Numbered from the stretch's first letter, positions 19,505 to 27,798 are shown. The stretch: DNA of 36,146 nt from Streptomyces sp. NRRL F-6676 (GCF_000725625.1 NZ_JOHS01000061.1:1-36146), one strand, 5' to 3'. Program-made: numbers and translations. The notes: generated from the sequence alone by a model not told the origin.

Positions 19505-20917
19505 TCACACCCCGTCCACGAGGGGCGTCAGCGCCACCGCGCCGCCGCCCCGCGTGGACGGGACCCGGCGCGCCGCCCGCTCCCGCAGACCGAACGACGT
19601 GAACGCCGTCCGCCGCGGCAGCGGATACGGCTCCGCGCCCGTCACCGCGTTCAGGATCGTCGCACTGCGCCACGCCGTCATGCCCAGATCCGGCGCGCTC
19701 ACCCCGTGGGTGTGCGACTCCGCGTTCTGCACGTACACCGCGCAGCCCGTCGCGGCGATCTCCCGCGCGAGCACCAGCCGGTACTTGTCGTCGACACGGG
19801 GACGCCCGGCGGCGTCCCGGCAGAGATAGGGGTCCAGCGACCGCAGCAGCGACCCCACCGGACGCTCCCGGAAACCCGTCGCCAGCACCACCGCGTCCGT
19901 CGCCAGACACGTCCGCAGCCCCTGCCGGCCGTGTTCCAGGTGCAGTTCGACCCGGGAACCCGACAGCCACCCGGCGGTCCGCACCCGTACCCCGGGGGTC
20001 AGCACGACGTCCGGCCAGCCGCCCGGCACCGTACGGCGGTACAGCTCCTCCTGCACCGCGGCGATCGTCCCGGCGTCGATGCCCTTGTACAACTGCCACT
20101 GCGTGGGCAGCAGCCGGTCCCGCACGGGCTCGTCCAGGGCGTGGAAGTAGTCCGCGTAGTCCGGGGTGAAGTGCTCGAGCCCCAGCTTCGAGTACTCCAT
20201 CGGCGCGAACGCCTCCGTCCGGGCCAGCCAGTGCAGCCGCTCCCGGCCCGCCGGGCGGTGCCGCAGCAGATCGAGGAAGACCTCCGCCCCCGACTGCCCC
20301 GCCCCCACCACGGTCACATGACCCGCCGTCAGCATCCGCTCCCGGTGGGCCAGGTAGTCCGCGGCGTGGCACACCGCCACCTCCGGCGCCCCCACCAGCG
20401 GCCGCAGCGCCTCCGGCACATACGGCTCGGTGCCCACCCCGAGGACCACGTTGCGGGTGTGGGCTCGGCCCAGCGCCTCCACCCCGCCCTCCGCGTCCAC
20501 CTGGCTGTAGTCCACCTCGAACAGCTCACTGCGCGGATTCCACCGCACGGCGTCCACCTGGTGCCCGAAGCGCAGGGCGGGCAGCCGCTCGGCGACCCAG
20601 CGGCAGTAACCCTCGTACTCCGCCCGCAGGATGTGCGGCCGCTCCGAGAAGTAGAACGGGAACAGCCGCTCGCGCGCCCGCAGATGGTTCAGGAAGGACC
20701 ACGGGCTCGTCGGGTCGACGAGGGACACCAGGTCGGCCAGGAACGGCACCTGGAGCCGGGCGCCCTCGATCAGCAGCCCCGGGTGCCAGTCGAACCCCGG
20801 CCGCTGTTCGAGGAAGACCGCGTCGAGACCGGGCAGCGGCTGGGCGAGCGCCGCCAGCGACAGATTGGCCGGCCCGATGCCGACACCGACGAGATCACGG
20901 GGGGACGCGGACGTCAT
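19505..20917 (-). CDS. Flavin-dependent lysine/ornithine/diamine N-monooxygenase (SidA/IucD/DesB type)
   Basis: The 470-residue enzyme N-hydroxylates a primary amine of an amino acid or diamine using FAD, NADPH and O2. The FAD motif GVGIGPANLSLAAL is at 11-24, followed by the family block HPGLLIEGARLQVPFLADLV. The NADPH motif VTVVGAGQSGAEVFLDLL is at 201-218 and the C-terminal ATGF motif is at 346-349. Length is normal and no key motif is missing. Its ATG shares one base with the stop codon of the upstream decarboxylase gene (TGATG), so the two are translationally coupled. By analogy with DesA-DesB, the substrate may be the diamine made by that enzyme, such as cadaverine or putrescine. Direct action on lysine or ornithine is the alternative. 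Confidence 0.88.
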   Translation of the reverse strand: MTSASPRDLVGVGIGPANLSLAALAQPLPGLDAVFLEQRPGFDWHPGLLIEGARLQVPFLADLVSLVDPTSPWSFLNHLRARERLFPFYFSERPHILRAEYEGYCRWVAERLPALRFGHQVDAVRWNPRSELFEVDYSQVDAEGGVEALGRAHTRNVVLGVGTEPYVPEALRPLVGAPEVAVCHAADYLAHRERMLTAGHVTVVGAGQSGAEVFLDLLRHRPAGRERLHWLARTEAFAPMEYSKLGLEHFTPDYADYFHALDEPVRDRLLPTQWQLYKGIDAGTIAAVQEELYRRTVPGGWPDVVLTPGVRVRTAGWLSGSRVELHLEHGRQGLRTCLATDAVVLATGFRERPVGSLLRSLDPYLCRDAAGRPRVDDKYRLVLAREIAATGCAVYVQNAESHTHGVSAPDLGMTAWRSATILNAVTGAEPYPLPRRTAFTSFGLRERAARRVPSTRGGGAVALTPLVDGV

Positions 20918-22272
20918 CAACGGAGGTGTCCTTCCACCAGGCGCAGCAGACCCGCCCACTCGTCCGTGCGGGCATGGGGATTGAGAAGAGTGACCTTGAA
21001 CCACAGCCGGCCGCCGAGCCGCGCCCGGCCCAGCACCGCCCGTCCCTGGAGCAACAGCCGCCGCCGCACCTCGGCGACGAGGTCGTCGTCCGCCCCCGCG
21101 GGCCGGAACACCACCGTGCTGATCACCGGCCGGCCGTACAGCTCGAACCCGGGGTGCGCGGCCACCAGCCCGGCGAACTCCCGCGCCCCCGCGCACACCC
21201 GGTCCACCAGCGCCCCCAGCCCCGTACGCCCCAGCGCGCGCAGGGTCACCGCCATCTTGAACACATCGGGACGGCGGGTCGTGCGCAGCGAACGCCCCAG
21301 CAGGTCCGGCAGCCCCGCCTCGACGTCGTCGGCGGCGCTCAGATAGTCGGCCCGCTGCCCCAGCACCGCCAGATCCCCGCCGTCCCGTACCGCGAACAGC
21401 CCCGCCGCCACCGGCTGCCAGCCCAGCTTGTGCAGATCCAGCGCCACGCTGTCGGCGGCGTCGAGACCCGCGAGCAGGCCGTGGTGGCGGTCGCTGAACA
21501 GCAGCCCGCCGCCGTACGCGGCGTCCACGTGCAGCCGTGCGCCGTACCGGGCGCACAGCGCGGCGACCTGCGGGAGCGGGTCGATCAGCCCGGCGTCCGT
21601 CGTCCCCGCCGTGGCGGCGACGAGCAGCGGGCCCGACGTCCGCGCCAGCACCGCGTCCAGCGCCAGGGGATCCAGCACGCCGTCCGGCGCGGGCACCACC
21701 ACCGGGTCCGGGAGCCCGAACAGCCACGCCGCCCGGGTGAGCGAATGGTGCGCGTTCGCCCCGCACACCAGCCGCACGTCCGGGCCGCACGCCTCCCGGG
21801 CCAGCAGCACCGCGAGCTGATTGGCCTCCGTGCCGCCCGACGTCACCAGCGCGTCCGCCATCCCGGCCGCCCGCGCCAACGCCCGTGTCACCAGCGCCTC
21901 GAGGGCCGAGGCGGACGGGGCCTGGTCCCAGGAGTCGAGCGAGGGGTTCAGTACGCTCACGGCCAGGTCCGCGGCGACGGCCACGGCCAGCGGCGGACAG
22001 TGCAGATGCGCCGCGCACGACGGATCCGCCGGATCGGCGGCCCCCGCGGCGAGCACCCGTACGAGGTCGTCCAGCGCGCCCGGGTCACCCTCCTCGGGCA
22101 GTACCTCGCCCATGACGTCCCGCACCAGGGCCGCCACCGCCCCCGGACCGCCGGCGGGCAACGGACCGCCGCGCTCCCGGCCGCCCTCCTGGAGCGCACC
22201 GAGCACGCGGTCGACCAACGACCGCACCACGGCCGCGCCCCCCGGACCGGAAGCCAGGGCTGAAGTGCACAT
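20917..22272 (-). CDS. PLP-dependent group II decarboxylase
   Basis: The 451-residue fold-type I PLP enzyme belongs to the group II amino-acid decarboxylase family (lysine, ornithine, diaminobutyrate, glutamate and aromatic members). Recognisable blocks are HLHCPP (89-94), NPSLDSWDQAP (109-119, the DesA/Dat-like substrate region), TSGGTEANQLAVLLARE (144-160), HVDAAYGG (248-255, Asp250 to the pyridine nitrogen) and DLHKLGWQP (279-287, Lys282 as Schiff base). The start at 22272 has GGAGGATG eight bases upstream. A longer open frame would run into the tRNA-Leu gene. Coupling with an N-monooxygenase gene suggests lysine, ornithine or a similar diamino acid as substrate. I saw no iron box in the 22273-22446 upstream region, unlike what is known for siderophore desA genes. 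Confidence 0.88.
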   Translation of the reverse strand: MCTSALASGPGGAAVVRSLVDRVLGALQEGGRERGGPLPAGGPGAVAALVRDVMGEVLPEEGDPGALDDLVRVLAAGAADPADPSCAAHLHCPPLAVAVAADLAVSVLNPSLDSWDQAPSASALEALVTRALARAAGMADALVTSGGTEANQLAVLLAREACGPDVRLVCGANAHHSLTRAAWLFGLPDPVVVPAPDGVLDPLALDAVLARTSGPLLVAATAGTTDAGLIDPLPQVAALCARYGARLHVDAAYGGGLLFSDRHHGLLAGLDAADSVALDLHKLGWQPVAAGLFAVRDGGDLAVLGQRADYLSAADDVEAGLPDLLGRSLRTTRRPDVFKMAVTLRALGRTGLGALVDRVCAGAREFAGLVAAHPGFELYGRPVISTVVFRPAGADDDLVAEVRRRLLLQGRAVLGRARLGGRLWFKVTLLNPHARTDEWAGLLRLVEGHLR

Positions 22273-22371
22273 ACGACATCCTCCGGGCACACGGAGCCGG
22301 AAAACCCGCGCCCCGCACCCCCCAACGACACCACGCAGGGTGGGGAAACGGGGCCGGAACGGGCACCGAGC

Positions 22372-22409
22372 GTGACGGAAGGTGACGGTGCACAGCAAAG
22401 ATGATGTGC
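22372..22409. promoter_or_regulatory. Repeats upstream of the decarboxylase operon
   Basis: GTGACGG occurs at 22372-22378 and 22382-22388 (10-bp period). GCACA (22390-22394) pairs with TGTGC (22405-22409) across 10 nt. They lie about 100-140 bp before the decarboxylase start, where a promoter would be expected. The factor is unknown; the period differs from the 11 bp of PhoP boxes. Confidence 0.35.
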
Positions 22410-22446
22410 GACAGCCCGCCGTGGGACGGCGAGGGGCCGGCCATGG

Positions 22447-22482
22447 AAAAGGCGGAGGCCCACGTTCCCGTGAGTCTCCGCC
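22447..22482 (-). terminator. Intrinsic terminator of tRNA-Leu
   Basis: On the minus strand, AGGCGGAG and CTCCGCCT form an 8-bp stem with an inner CACG/CGTG pairing, followed directly by a run of four Ts (AAAA at 22447-22450 on the plus strand). It begins 8 bp after the tRNA 3' end and is the most classical terminator in the window. Confidence 0.85.
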
Positions 22483-22490
22483 TCGCTGTG

Positions 22491-22573
22491 TACCGGGTGC
22501 GGGACTCGAACCCGCAAGCCCTCTCGGGCAGAGGTGTTTGAGACCTCCGTGTATACCGTTCCACCAACCCGGC
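22491..22573 (-). tRNA. tRNA-Leu (anticodon CAA)
   Basis: The 83-nt gene folds as a class II tRNA. The acceptor arm is GCCGGGT/ACCCGGT with discriminator A. The anticodon stem GAGGT/ACCTC encloses loop CTCAAAC, giving anticodon CAA (reads UUG). A long variable arm TGCCCGAGAGGGCT and T arm GCGGGTTCGAGTCCCGC complete it. CCA is not encoded. It is single, on the strand opposite pdtaR. TAGACT just upstream on the minus strand could be its -10 element, but no good -35 was seen. Confidence 0.95.
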
Positions 22574-22618
22574 CGGCGCACGGTGAGTCTACCCGGTCAT
22601 CATCGCTCCGTGCTCCTG

Positions 22619-22643
22619 GGTAGGCTGCGTAGGCAGCACTACC
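22619..22643 (+). promoter_or_regulatory. Hairpin in the pdtaR 5' leader
   Basis: GGTAG-GCTGC (22619-22628) pairs with GCAGC-A-CTACC (22633-22643) around a GTAG loop, with one bulged A. It lies 12 bp before the GAGGAG ribosome binding site of pdtaR. It may be an RNA leader structure or an operator; TAGGCT within it could also be a -10 element. Confidence 0.4.
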
Positions 22644-22665
22644 TGCCAGGCCCCGAGGAGTCCCC

Positions 22666-23322
22666 GTGACCGTGCCCGAGTCGCCCCAGTCCGCTGACAC
22701 AGCCGATGACGACAAGTCGCACGTGCCTCCCTTGACGACGCGCGTGGTCATCGCCGAGGACGAGGCGCTCATCCGGCTCGACCTCAAGGAGATGCTGGAG
22801 GAGGAGGGCTACAGCGTCGTCGGCGAGGCCGGGGACGGCGAGCGGGCCGTCGAGCTGGCCCGGGAGCACCGGCCCGACCTCGTCATCCTCGATGTGAAGA
22901 TGCCGAAGCTGGACGGCATCTCGGCGGCCGAGAAGATCGCCGAGGAGCGCATCGCCCCGGTGCTGATGCTCACCGCGTTCTCGCAGCGCGACCTCGTGGA
23001 GCGGGCGCGCGACGCGGGGGCGATGGCGTACCTGGTGAAGCCGTTCAGCAAGAGCGACGTCGTCCCGGCGATCGAGATGGCCGTCTCGCGGTTCACGGAG
23101 CTGAAGGAGCTGGAGAAGGAGGTCGCCGACCTCTCGCAGCGCCTGGAGACGCGCAAGCTGGTGGACAGGGCGAAGTCCGTGCTCCAGACCGAGTACGGGC
23201 TGACGGAACCGGCCGCGTTCCGGTGGATCCAGAAGACGTCGATGGACCGGCGGATGTCGATGCAGCAGGTCGCGGAGGCCGTCATCCAGGACGCCGAGGA
23301 GAAGAAGGCGGCGAAGGGCTGA
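22666..23322 (+). CDS. pdtaR: ANTAR-domain response regulator PdtaR
   Basis: The 218-residue two-component regulator has an N-terminal receiver domain (about 25-140) with acidic pocket EDE at 31-33, phospho-acceptor D76 (VILDVKMP), the conserved Thr in LMLTAF and Lys in LVKPFS. A coiled-coil linker (ELKELEKEVADLSQRLETRKLVDRAK) leads into a C-terminal ANTAR RNA-binding domain (about 150-210), AFRWIQKTSMDRRMSMQQVAEAVI. Phosphorylated ANTAR proteins bind paired hairpins in mRNA leaders to prevent termination. The usual partner kinase is PdtaS, which is not in this window. The GTG start has GAGGAG at 22655-22660. Length and layout match mycobacterial Rv1626 and Streptomyces homologues. Confidence 0.95.
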   Translation: MTVPESPQSADTADDDKSHVPPLTTRVVIAEDEALIRLDLKEMLEEEGYSVVGEAGDGERAVELAREHRPDLVILDVKMPKLDGISAAEKIAEERIAPVLMLTAFSQRDLVERARDAGAMAYLVKPFSKSDVVPAIEMAVSRFTELKELEKEVADLSQRLETRKLVDRAKSVLQTEYGLTEPAAFRWIQKTSMDRRMSMQQVAEAVIQDAEEKKAAKG

Positions 23323-23344
23323 GGACGCAGGCGAAGGGCTGAGG
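23310..23344. repeat. 15-bp direct repeat across the pdtaR stop codon
   Basis: GGCGAAGGGCTGAGG is at 23310-23324 and again at 23330-23344, a 20-bp period. The first copy includes the last codons and stop of pdtaR, the second lies just after. It looks like a small local duplication. Confidence 0.8.
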
Positions 23345-23361
23345 CCCGCCGCCCCCCCACC

Positions 23362-23406
23362 GCACGACAGGGCCCGCACCCCCGGAGGGTGCGGGCCCTG
23401 TCGTGC
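23362..23406. terminator. Very strong bidirectional terminator between pdtaR and livF
   Basis: Perfect 20-bp arms at 23362-23381 and 23387-23406 (left arm begins GCACGACAGGG) enclose a 5-nt loop. The hairpin lies 39 bp past the pdtaR stop and 14 bp past the livF stop, so it can terminate both convergent transcripts. Confidence 0.88.
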
Positions 23407-23420
23407 ACGGTCTCGGTGGC

Positions 23421-24137
23421 TCAGTCCTCGCCGAGGTACGCCTTGCGGACCGACTCGTCGTGCAGGAGGTCCTGTCCGGAGCCGGACAGGACGATGTTGC
23501 CGATCTCCATGACGTGCCCCTGGTCGGCGAGCGAGAGCGCCGCCTGGGCGTTCTGCTCGACGAGGAGGATCGTCGTGCCCTGGGCCTTGAGCTCCGCGAT
23601 GGTCGCCATGATCTTCTGCATCATGATCGGCGAGAGGCCCATGGAGGGCTCGTCGAGCATGAGCAGCTTCGGCTGGGACATCAGGGCGCGGCCCATGGCG
23701 AGCATCTGCTGCTCACCGCCGGAGAGGGTGCCCGCGGCCTGCTTCCGCCGCTCCCCGAGGATGGGGAAGAGGTCGTAGGCACGCTGGATGTCCTTCTCGA
23801 TGCCCTCCTTGTCCTTGCGGAGGAAGGCGCCGAGCTGGAGGTTCTCGGCGATGGAGAGGCGCGGGAAGATGTGCCGGCCCTCGGGGGAGTGGGCGAGCCC
23901 GAGCGAGACGATCTTGTGCGCGGGGACGCCGGTGAGCGGCTTGCCGTCGAACACGATCCGTCCGGAGCTGGGCTTGAGCAGTCCGGACAGGGTGCGCAGG
24001 GTGGTCGTCTTGCCGGCGCCGTTGGTGCCGATGAGGGTGACGACCTGGCCGCTCTCGACGCTGAACGAGATGCCCTTGACGGCTTCGATCTTGCCGTAGG
24101 CGACCTTGAGGTCCTCGACCTCCAGGAGTGCGGTCAC
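23421..24137 (-). CDS. livF: Branched-chain amino acid ABC transporter, ATPase LivF
   Basis: The 238-residue cytoplasmic ATPase powers uptake of leucine, isoleucine and valine. Walker A is GTNGAGKTTT (about 37-46), the Q-loop region is LAHSPEGRHIFPRLSIAENL, the ABC signature is LSGGEQQML, Walker B is LLMLDEPSMGLSP and the switch His/Gln region is VEQNAQAAL. SEGRHIF-type and SMGLSP features are typical of LivF as opposed to LivG. It is last in the livKHMGF order and starts with a GTG that overlaps the livG stop by four bases (GTGA), so translation is coupled. Confidence 0.95.
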   Translation of the reverse strand: MTALLEVEDLKVAYGKIEAVKGISFSVESGQVVTLIGTNGAGKTTTLRTLSGLLKPSSGRIVFDGKPLTGVPAHKIVSLGLAHSPEGRHIFPRLSIAENLQLGAFLRKDKEGIEKDIQRAYDLFPILGERRKQAAGTLSGGEQQMLAMGRALMSQPKLLMLDEPSMGLSPIMMQKIMATIAELKAQGTTILLVEQNAQAALSLADQGHVMEIGNIVLSGSGQDLLHDESVRKAYLGED

Positions 24138-25027
24138 TGGGCTTCTCCCTTGGTGGTGCCGGTGCTCTCCGCGGCGTCGGCCTCGCCGGCGCTCCCCGCG
24201 GCGTCCTCCTCGGCCGCGCGGACCTCCGCCGCCTCGGCGTCCCCGGGGGCGCCCTCGAAGGGCTCGCCGAGGTAGGCGGCGACGACGCGCTCGTCGGCCT
24301 GGACGACGTCGGAGGTGCCCTCGACGAGTTTCTCGCCCTGGACGAGGACGGCGACGCGGTCGCAGAGGTTGAAGATGAAGCGCATGTCGTGCTCGATGAC
24401 GAGCACGGCGATGCCCTTGTCGCGGATGGCGAAGACGAGTTCCTCGGTCGCCCGCGTCTCCTGCGGGTTCATTCCGGCCGTGGGCTCGTCGAGGAGGAGC
24501 AGACCGGGCTCGCTGGCGAGGGCGCGGGCGATTTCGAGCTTGCGCTGTTCGCCGTAGGGAAGATTGCGGGCGAGATGATCGCGTTTGTGGGCCAGCCCGA
24601 TGAATTCGAGCAGCTCCAGCGCCCGTTCCTCGCTCGCCTTTTCGGCCTTCCGGAATCCGGGGCCGCGCAGCAGGGCGGACCAGAGCCCTTCCTTGGTGCG
24701 CGTGTGGCGGCCGACGAGGACGTTTTCCAGGACGGTCATGTTGGCGAAGAGCCGGATGTTCTGGAAGGTCCGGGCGATTCCGGCCTTGGTGACGAGATGG
24801 GGTTTGGGCGGAAGGATCTTGTCGTGGTAGCTGACGGTTCCTTCGGTGGGCACGTAAAGACCGGTCAGGCAGTTGAAGAAGGTGGTCTTTCCGGCTCCGT
24901 TGGGCCCGATCAGGCCGACGATCTCGCCCGTGTTGACGGTGAGGTCGACGGACCGTACGGCGGTGAGGCCGCCGAACCGCATGGTGACGTCGCGGGCCTT
25001 GAGTGCGGGAGTGGTCATGGTGGTCAC
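24134..25027 (-). CDS. livG: Branched-chain amino acid ABC transporter, ATPase LivG
   Basis: The 297-residue ATPase partners LivF. Walker A is GPNGAGKTTF (about 41-50), the LivG-specific region is ARTFQNIRLFANMTVLENVLVGRH, the signature is LPYGEQRKLEIARAL, Walker B is LLLLDEPTAGMNPQET and the switch region is VIEHDMRFIF. It ends with an extra Ala/Glu-rich tail of about 40 residues (from EGAPGDAEAAEV), not seen in ordinary LivG proteins of about 255 residues. The GTG at 25027 overlaps the livM stop as GTGA; an ATG at 25018 is the alternative. Confidence 0.94.
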   Translation of the reverse strand: MTTMTTPALKARDVTMRFGGLTAVRSVDLTVNTGEIVGLIGPNGAGKTTFFNCLTGLYVPTEGTVSYHDKILPPKPHLVTKAGIARTFQNIRLFANMTVLENVLVGRHTRTKEGLWSALLRGPGFRKAEKASEERALELLEFIGLAHKRDHLARNLPYGEQRKLEIARALASEPGLLLLDEPTAGMNPQETRATEELVFAIRDKGIAVLVIEHDMRFIFNLCDRVAVLVQGEKLVEGTSDVVQADERVVAAYLGEPFEGAPGDAEAAEVRAAEEDAAGSAGEADAAESTGTTKGEAQ

Positions 25028-26832
25028 GCCCCTGCCTTGGTGACGCCGAGGGTGGAGTCGGGAAGGCCCTTCTCGGGGACGTCGAGCTGGTCGATCTCGT
25101 GGAATTCGAGCTGGCGGCGCCGGTTGGCGATGACGCCCTCGGGACGGAAGCGCATCAGCAGCACGAGCGCGATGCCGAACGCGAAGAGCTCGTAGTTCTG
25201 GAGGAAGCCGAGCTTCTCGGGGATCAGATAGAGCAGCGCGGCACCGAGCAGCGGGCCGTTGACGGTGCCCATACCGCCGAGGACGACGGCGGCGAGCAGG
25301 AACGCGCTGTTGGGCGGCGCCGCGCCCGCGAACTGGTACGGCGCCGGGTTGACGCTGTACGAGACGTGCGCGCCGACCGTGCCGGCCAGGCCGGCCAGCG
25401 AGGCGCCGAGGGCGAAGGCGACGAGCTTGACGCGGAAGCCGTTGATGCCCATGGCGGTCGCGGCGGTCTCGTCCTCGCGGATGGCGATCCAGGAGCGGCC
25501 GATACGGCTGTCGGCGGCCCGGGTGAAGACCAGGACGACGATGGCCGTCACCAGCAGCATCAGGAAGAAGTAGTTGGAGAACCGGCCGAGGCTGCGGCCG
25601 AGGACGTCGTGGCTGTCGCCGAGGTTGAACCCGAAGATCTCCAGGTCCGGGATGCGGCTGATGCCGTTGGGGCCGTTGGTGATGTTGGGCCCGGAGCTGC
25701 CGTCCATGTTGTTGACGGCGATACGGAAGATCTCTCCGAAGCCGAGGGTGACGATGGCGAGGTAGTCGCCGCGCAGCCGGAGCGTCGGGGCGCCGATGAG
25801 GACGCCGAAGACGAGCGTGACGGCCATGCCGGTCAGGGCGGCGGCCCAGAACGGGAACTGGGTGCCGGAGAACCTGCTGTACTCACTGCCGGAGACCAGG
25901 GCCGCGGTGTACGAGCCGACGCCGAGGAAGGCGACGTAACCGAGGTCGAGGAGGCCGGTGAGGCCGACGACGATGTTGAGGCCGAGGGCGACGGTGCCGA
26001 AGGTGAGGATGTTGACGCCGAGGTTGGCGTTGTGGTCGTCGCTCTGGGTGAAGGGGAAGATCACCGCGGCCAGGAAGGCCAGGGCGACCGCGAAGCCCTT
26101 GTGGCGGGCGCTGATCTCCGTGTAGTGGGCGAGCAGCCCCGAGCGGTTGAACGCGAAGAGGGCGAAGACGAGGAGCAGCACGAAGCCGACGAAGGTCTCG
26201 CTGTCGTCGCTGTCGATGCCGATGCCGTAGGTGAAGGCGATCAGCGCCACGGCGGTGCCCAGGGTGATCACGAGCCGGCGCACCCAGGGGTTGGCCGGAA
26301 CGGTGAAACGGCCCGGGTCGGGGGCGGTCAGATAGGCGCGGATGCCGCCGGGCCCGGCCGGCGCGGTGAGCGCGCCGACGACGGCGAGGGCACTGGCGAC
26401 GGCCGCGACGTAGCCGCCGGGGTCGAGGTTGGCGAGGCCGCCGAGGTCGACCGCGATGGCGATGACCGCGAACCAGCAGACGGCGAACGCGGACAGGGCG
26501 GCGTAGAAGAGGGCCGAGGGCGTGGCGATCCGCTCCGCGCCGGGGAGCCGGAGCAGACCGAGGCGGGCGGCGCCGAAGAAGAGCGTGACCACGCCGGCGA
26601 CGATGGCGAGGATCTGGAGACCGGCGGGGTAGCCGTAGACCGTCAGATCGCCGGGGAACTCGCTGGTCCAGGTCCAGGACAGGAAGGCGGAGGCGATGGT
26701 GCCGGCGCCGCCGAGCAGGACGAGGGCGAGACCGGCGCCGGGGGCCAGGGGTATCAGCCCGCGGGGAGCGGGCGGCGCGGGCGACACGGTGGGTTCCGGT
26801 GTCGTGGGTTCCGGGGTCGTTGTGTGGGTCAT
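25024..26832 (-). CDS. livM: Branched-chain amino acid ABC transporter, permease LivM
   Basis: The 602-residue inner-membrane permease has its conserved LivM core in the C-terminal part: LGLNIVVGLTGLLDLGYVAFLGVGSYTAAL, RLRGDYLAIVTLGFGEIFRI, RIGRSWIAIREDETAATAMGIN and VVLGGMGTVNGPLLGAALLYLIPE. About 240 extra residues precede it: a Pro/Thr-rich cytosolic start, then several hydrophobic segments such as LALVLLGGAGTIASAFL and LQILAIVAGVVTLFFGA. The protein is thus much longer than the usual 350-425 residues. I chose the ATG at 26832, four bases after the livH stop. A GTG at 26856 is possible. Confidence 0.93.
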   Translation of the reverse strand: MTHTTTPEPTTPEPTVSPAPPAPRGLIPLAPGAGLALVLLGGAGTIASAFLSWTWTSEFPGDLTVYGYPAGLQILAIVAGVVTLFFGAARLGLLRLPGAERIATPSALFYAALSAFAVCWFAVIAIAVDLGGLANLDPGGYVAAVASALAVVGALTAPAGPGGIRAYLTAPDPGRFTVPANPWVRRLVITLGTAVALIAFTYGIGIDSDDSETFVGFVLLLVFALFAFNRSGLLAHYTEISARHKGFAVALAFLAAVIFPFTQSDDHNANLGVNILTFGTVALGLNIVVGLTGLLDLGYVAFLGVGSYTAALVSGSEYSRFSGTQFPFWAAALTGMAVTLVFGVLIGAPTLRLRGDYLAIVTLGFGEIFRIAVNNMDGSSGPNITNGPNGISRIPDLEIFGFNLGDSHDVLGRSLGRFSNYFFLMLLVTAIVVLVFTRAADSRIGRSWIAIREDETAATAMGINGFRVKLVAFALGASLAGLAGTVGAHVSYSVNPAPYQFAGAAPPNSAFLLAAVVLGGMGTVNGPLLGAALLYLIPEKLGFLQNYELFAFGIALVLLMRFRPEGVIANRRRQLEFHEIDQLDVPEKGLPDSTLGVTKAGA

Positions 26833-26836
26833 GGGA

Positions 26837-27766
26837 TCACGCCCTGTCCGCGACACGTTCCCCGAGCAGGCCCTGTGGCCTCAGCAGGAGGACGAGGATG
26901 AGGAGGACGAAAGCCCACACGGAGGCCCAGCCCTGGCCGCCGAGCTGCTCCATGCCGGGGATGTCCGCGATGTAGGCGGTGGCCATGGCCTCGGCGACAC
27001 CGAGGACGAGACCGCCGAGCATGGCACCGTAGATGTTGCCGATCCCGCCGAGGACGGCGGCGGTGAAGGCCTTGAGACCGGCCTGGAAGCCCATGTCGTA
27101 CTTGACGGAGCCGTACTTGAGGCCGTAGGCGACGCCCGCGACCGCGGCGAAGAGGCCGCCGATGGCGAAGGCGATCACGATGATGCGGTTGGTGTCGATG
27201 CCCATGAGCTGGGCGGTGTCCGGGTCCTGGGCGGTGGCCTGCATGGCGCGGCCGGTGCGCGAGAGACGGACGAAGAAGGCCAGGGCGGTCATGCACAGCA
27301 CGGCGGCGACGACGAGGAAGATGTCGCCGCTCTGGATGCGCACGGAGCCGACGTGGTACGGCCCGAACGGCAGCTGCGGGAAGACGCGGTCGGTCTTGGC
27401 GCCGGGGTACCAGTTGAAGACGGCCTGTTGCAGGGCGAGGGAGAGGCCGATCGCGGTGATCAGGGGGGCCAGGCGTGGTGCGCCGCGCAACGGACGGTAG
27501 GCGAAGCGTTCGGCTCCGACGGCGACGAGGACGGCGACGACCGCTCCGCCGGCCAGCATGAGGGGGAGGGCCAGCCACATGCTGGTGTTCCCGGGGAGCC
27601 AGAGGTAGACCGAGAGGGCACCGAAGCCCCCGGTCATGAAGATCTCGCCGTGGGCGAAGTTGATGAGCTGGACGATGCCGTACACCATCGTGTAGCCGAT
27701 GGCGATCAGCCCGTACATCGAGCCGAGGAACAGCCCGTTGGCCAGCTGCTGCGGCAGTGTGTTCAC
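26837..27766 (-). CDS. livH: Branched-chain amino acid ABC transporter, permease LivH
   Basis: The 309-residue integral membrane permease is typical in length. Family blocks are GLFLGSMYGLIAIGYTMVYGIVQLINFAHGEIFMTG at the N-terminus, RPLRGAPRLAPLITAIGLSL, GRAMQATAQDPDTAQLMGID (the EAA-like loop that contacts the ATPases), and AAVLGGIGNIYGAMLGGLVLG. It pairs with LivM to form the channel. The start is a GTG with ACGGAGG upstream. It is separated from livK by 121 bp containing two hairpins, which probably lower permease expression relative to the binding protein. Confidence 0.95.
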   Translation of the reverse strand: MNTLPQQLANGLFLGSMYGLIAIGYTMVYGIVQLINFAHGEIFMTGGFGALSVYLWLPGNTSMWLALPLMLAGGAVVAVLVAVGAERFAYRPLRGAPRLAPLITAIGLSLALQQAVFNWYPGAKTDRVFPQLPFGPYHVGSVRIQSGDIFLVVAAVLCMTALAFFVRLSRTGRAMQATAQDPDTAQLMGIDTNRIIVIAFAIGGLFAAVAGVAYGLKYGSVKYDMGFQAGLKAFTAAVLGGIGNIYGAMLGGLVLGVAEAMATAYIADIPGMEQLGGQGWASVWAFVLLILVLLLRPQGLLGERVADRA

Positions 27767-27798
27767 CGCGCGGCCTCCGTGTGAAGTGAGGGAGTGGA

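Noticed and set aside
22273..22446. Iron box before the decarboxylase/monooxygenase operon
   Set aside because: I looked for TTAGGTTAGSCT-like sequence because of the DesA/DesB similarity and saw none.
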